Below are positions 6,252 through 7,765 of a stretch of DNA of 7,765 nt, in pieces. The notes under the pieces are model-generated. The model did no database searches. It saw only the letters and a program-made list of their open reading frames with translations, and was not told the DNA's origin. The position numbers and the translations under genes are program-made. This DNA is from Bacillota bacterium. GTDB lineage: Bacteria > Bacillota_I > Bacilli_A > RFN20 > CAG-826. Each line of letters starts with the position of its first letter. Position 1 is the stretch's first letter. The stretch is taken from assembly GCA_003501485.1 (NCBI GenBank), contig DNPJ01000089.1, positions 1-7,765 of the forward strand. The letters run 5' to 3'.

Positions 6252-6806
6252 ATGAACGTTACCGAATTAAGACCTGGCAATTATTTCATTGATGAAGGCA
6301 ATCTTTATCAAGTTATGGATATTTTGTTAAACAAAACAGCCATGAGAAAAATGGTTGCTAAAGTTAAAGCAAAAAATATGCGTACAGGCGCCATTACAGA
6401 ATTGGCAAGAAATAGTGGCTATGATGTAGAAAAAGCTGTATTAACAAAGAAAAAAATGGCTTATTTATATGATGCAGGAGACAATCTTGTTTTTATGGAT
6501 AATACTACGTATGAACAAATTGAAATCTCAAAAAATCGTTTACAATGGGAAATGAATTTCTTAGTTAGCAATGCTGAGATTGATATTTTATTCTACGATG
6601 ATGAAATATTGGGTATTACCTTACCTTCAAGCGTTGCTTTAAAAATTGTCGATTGTGAACCAGCTGTTCGTGGTGATACAGTGAATAAAGCAATGAAAGT
6701 TGCTACACTTGAAACAGGATACAAAGTTAAAGTTCCATTATTTATTGAAAACGGTGAAACAGTCCTTGTACGCACAGACACAGGTGCGTATGATGGCCGT
6801 GCATAG
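6252..6806 (+). CDS. efp: Elongation factor P with atypical loop (Met at the usual Lys/Arg tip)
   Basis: EF-P binds the ribosome between the P and E sites and relieves stalling at polyproline. The 184-residue length and three-domain layout are standard: N-terminal KOW-like domain (about 1-63), then two OB domains, with the family signature GDT (around 140) and the end TDTGAYDGRA. RPGN near 7-10 and RTG at 44-46 fix the alignment of domain I. The loop that normally carries a modified residue (PGKG in Bacillus, SGRN in Pseudomonas) reads KTAMRKM at 28-34. Counting back from RTG without gaps, the residue modified in other EF-Ps is M31; R32 and K33 follow. The strong AGGAGG 8 nt upstream supports the ATG. 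It is cotranscribed with yneF, 10 nt downstream. No EF-P modification gene is in the window. Confidence 0.95.
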   Translation: MNVTELRPGNYFIDEGNLYQVMDILLNKTAMRKMVAKVKAKNMRTGAITELARNSGYDVEKAVLTKKKMAYLYDAGDNLVFMDNTTYEQIEISKNRLQWEMNFLVSNAEIDILFYDDEILGITLPSSVALKIVDCEPAVRGDTVNKAMKVATLETGYKVKVPLFIENGETVLVRTDTGAYDGRA

Positions 6807-6816
6807 GTAAATCAAT

Positions 6817-7038
6817 ATGACAATGGAAGTTTGGGTATTCATATTGTCGCTTGCAGGTGCGTTAATAGTGGGGGCGATTGCCGGTTTCTTTGGTGCAAGA
6901 TTCTACTTCAAACAACAATTAAAGAAGAATCCTCCAATTAACGAAAAAATGATCCGTGCAATGTATATGCAAATGGGTAGAAAGCCGTCAGAAGCGCAAG
7001 TAAGACAAGTAATGAATTCTGTAAAGAAAAACCAATAA
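6817..7038 (+). CDS. YneF family (UPF0154) small membrane protein
   Basis: This 73-residue protein matches the YneF/UPF0154 family of Firmicutes and Mollicutes, whose function is unknown. One membrane helix covers about residues 5-28 (small and hydrophobic, Gly/Ala-rich, ending GFFGARFYF). It is followed by the conserved block KKNPPINEKM (36-45) and the motif MQMGRKPSE, then a short amphipathic, basic tail predicted to lie in the cytoplasm. The ATG at 6817 is used because AGGT lies about 9 nt upstream across the efp stop codon; ATG at 6823 gives an N-terminus more like Bacillus YneF but has no ribosome site at a suitable distance. It sits 10 nt after efp and shares its promoter, with a structured terminator beyond its stop. 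Confidence 0.93.
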   Translation: MTMEVWVFILSLAGALIVGAIAGFFGARFYFKQQLKKNPPINEKMIRAMYMQMGRKPSEAQVRQVMNSVKKNQ

Positions 7039-7048
7039 TCACACAGAT

Positions 7049-7119
7049 AACCTTCCTGAAAATAGGAAATCAATTCTAAAATATTAGAAAATTACACCTA
7101 TCAAAAAGGAAGGTTTTTT
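7049..7119 (+). terminator. Multi-helix rho-independent terminator of efp-yneF
   Basis: AACCTTCC (7049-7056) pairs with GGAAGGTT (7108-7115), followed by T (7114-7119). The 51-nt interior can stack two more helices: ATAGG (7062-7066) with CCTAT (7097-7101), and TTCTAA (7074-7079) with TTAGAA (7084-7089) around AATA. A competing local hairpin, TTCCT (7053-7057) with AGGAA (7064-7068), would break the outer two helices. Confidence 0.65.
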
Positions 7120-7190
7120 ATGTGAAATTTTTTTTACTTATGCATGTCATTTTTTTAAAAAAACATCAACAAAAAATCAGAGTGATAATT

Positions 7191-7273
7191 AAGCCGTTTA
7201 AGGCGCGAAAGTAGTTGTAGTGGGGAAATACTTAAGAAAAGAAATAGCGCGTCTTAAAACGGCTTTTATTTTC
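7191..7273 (+). terminator. Long-stem hairpin with T tract; second terminator or small RNA 3' end
   Basis: AAGCCGTTTAAGGCGCG (7191-7207) pairs with 7248-7265 (ends CGCG and CGGCTT) with one bulged base and one G-T pair, then TTTTATTTT. The 40-nt loop contains AAGTA (7209-7213) pairing with TACTT (7229-7233), leaving a G-rich apical loop (GTGGGG). It could be a backup terminator for yneF or the end of an independent small RNA. No clear promoter lies just upstream, and I do not recognise a known RNA family (not SRP, 6S or tmRNA by their conserved motifs). Confidence 0.5.
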
Positions 7274-7346
7274 TCATAAAAAAATTACATTAATATTTTC
7301 AGTCATTATTTTACTCATTGTGTTGATAATTAAAAAATCGTCAATT

Positions 7347-7396
7347 AAAAAATCCCGCACCATCGAAACAATTTCAATATGAATAGATGATGTGGG
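7347..7396 (-). terminator. Rho-independent terminator of plsY
   Basis: On the minus strand CCCACATCATC (7386-7396) pairs with GATGGTGCGGG (7354-7364) with one mismatch and one G-T pair, and is followed by A and six T (7347-7352). A small inner stem, GAAA/TTTC (7365-7375), lies in the loop. It sits about 50 nt past the plsY stop, so it ends the plsY transcript. Confidence 0.7.
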
Positions 7397-7447
7397 AAAG
7401 TAATCCACAAGCGATAAAACAACTAAAAAACTACTAAATTATTACTA

Positions 7448-7765
7448 TTATTTCATCCATTTAATTTTATTTTCTTCATGGTTAACCAAACGATCGATAT
7501 TGGCTTTATGGCGATAAACTAAAATAATTGCTACCAAAGTTAAGGCACTTGCAAATTCGTATCCATTAATAAACAAATCTCCGTTGCCCCACATAGTTAT
7601 ATTTCTGTATTGTTCTGGAATGATAAAATTAAATCCAAACAATGCCCATGAGAAAACTACAACAGAACAAGCAGTAACTATTGAAGCAAGCGAGACATAT
7701 TTTTTAATTTTTAATGTCACAAAGAAAGCAATGATACAAATGACAATCAGCGCCCAACTTGTTAT
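7448..7765 (-). CDS. plsY: Glycerol-3-phosphate acyltransferase PlsY, C-terminal part (start outside window)
   Basis: PlsY is a membrane enzyme that moves the acyl group from acyl-phosphate (made by PlsX) to glycerol-3-phosphate, the first acylation of phospholipid synthesis. The visible 105 codons stay open to the window edge, so the gene starts outside; an internal GTG at 7718-7720 is not the real start. Seen in order are a hydrophobic helix (ALIVICIIAFF), the KKYVSLASI segment that matches the family's (R/K)YVSL.S, a second hydrophobic stretch, a third helix (ASALTLVAIILVY), and RHKANIDRL followed by HEENK. The last is conserved motif 3, whose His, Asn and final Glu are present; the Gly usual in RLxxGxE is His here. 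The gene faces the efp-yneF operon. An E. coli-like soluble PlsB is excluded by size and membrane pattern. Confidence 0.92.
   Translation of the reverse strand: MTSWALIVICIIAFFVTLKIKKYVSLASIVTACSVVVFSWALFGFNFIIPEQYRNITMWGNGDLFINGYEFASALTLVAIILVYRHKANIDRLVNHEENKIKWMK

Larger units (their letters stand above)
7039..7447. other. Gene-free convergent region with three long hairpins
   Basis: No credible coding sequence is seen on either strand; ORFs are short and lack ribosome sites. The region holds the yneF terminator, a second + strand hairpin with a 17-nt 5' arm, and the minus-strand terminator of plsY, listed separately. A T7-A7 palindrome (7150-7163) lies between the first two. Base content is very AT-rich outside the hairpin stems, which carry most of the G and C. 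Confidence 0.7.

Noticed and set aside
7150..7163. T7-A7 palindrome as a terminator
   Set aside because: It has no GC pairs and no room for a loop, so it would not form a stable RNA hairpin.
7391..7409. TGTGG/CCACA hairpin competing with the plsY terminator, resembling an attenuator
   Set aside because: It lies after plsY with no minus-strand gene downstream to control, and has only five base pairs.
1..7765. Mobile elements, CRISPR, tRNA/rRNA or a defence system
   Set aside because: No transposase or integrase, no spaced direct repeats, no tRNA or rRNA signature; all genes except a few sites are ordinary core functions.

Overview
The window reads as core chromosome of a low-GC Gram-positive bacterium (Bacilli; probably an uncultured, compact-genome lineage near Erysipelotrichia or Mollicutes). 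The basis is the strongly AT-rich sequence, AGGAGG-type ribosome sites at several genes, Bacilli-type families (TrmK/YqfN, Nif3/YqfO, CshB-like helicase, YneF), and short gaps between genes. UGA is a stop here (it ends cshB and the metallo-hydrolase gene) and no gene needs it as Trp, so the standard bacterial code applies. The phylum-level placement is an inference from gene content, not a database result.

Layout: the 3' end of trmK and a complete nif3 run on +, overlapping by 14 nt. nif3 meets ispH (-) tail to tail with a 12-nt overlap. A 65-bp divergent gap separates ispH from cshB (+), whose end overlaps nfo (+) by 8 nt. nfo ends in a terminator against ispG (-). A second divergent gap of 87 bp separates ispG from rpmG (+), which ends in a near-perfect palindromic terminator. 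A GTG-started metallo-hydrolase gene (+) follows at once, then efp and yneF (+) under a good sigma-A promoter. A gene-free stretch of about 410 bp with three long hairpins closes the convergent end against a partial plsY (-).

Functions: tRNA m1A22 methylation, a dinuclear-metal Nif3 protein, the last two MEP-pathway isoprenoid enzymes (IspG and IspH, both 4Fe-4S), an RNA helicase, AP-endonuclease DNA repair, a ribosomal protein, a glyoxalase II-like hydrolase, the polyproline translation factor EF-P, and phospholipid acylation by PlsY. The trmK-nif3-ispH-cshB-nfo-ispG order resembles the region downstream of sigA in Bacillus, but here the isoprenoid genes are flipped into single-gene minus-strand units.

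I see no mobile element, CRISPR array, tRNA/rRNA or defence locus, and no clear new multi-gene system. The points most worth checking are an EF-P whose loop tip has Met where the modified Lys/Arg should be, -10 boxes exactly 6 nt before the ATG of both ispH and ispG with no Shine-Dalgarno (possible leaderless mRNAs), a 7-1-7 inverted repeat between ispG and rpmG, a GTG gene with no ribosome site just behind a terminator, and the structured 3' region after yneF.
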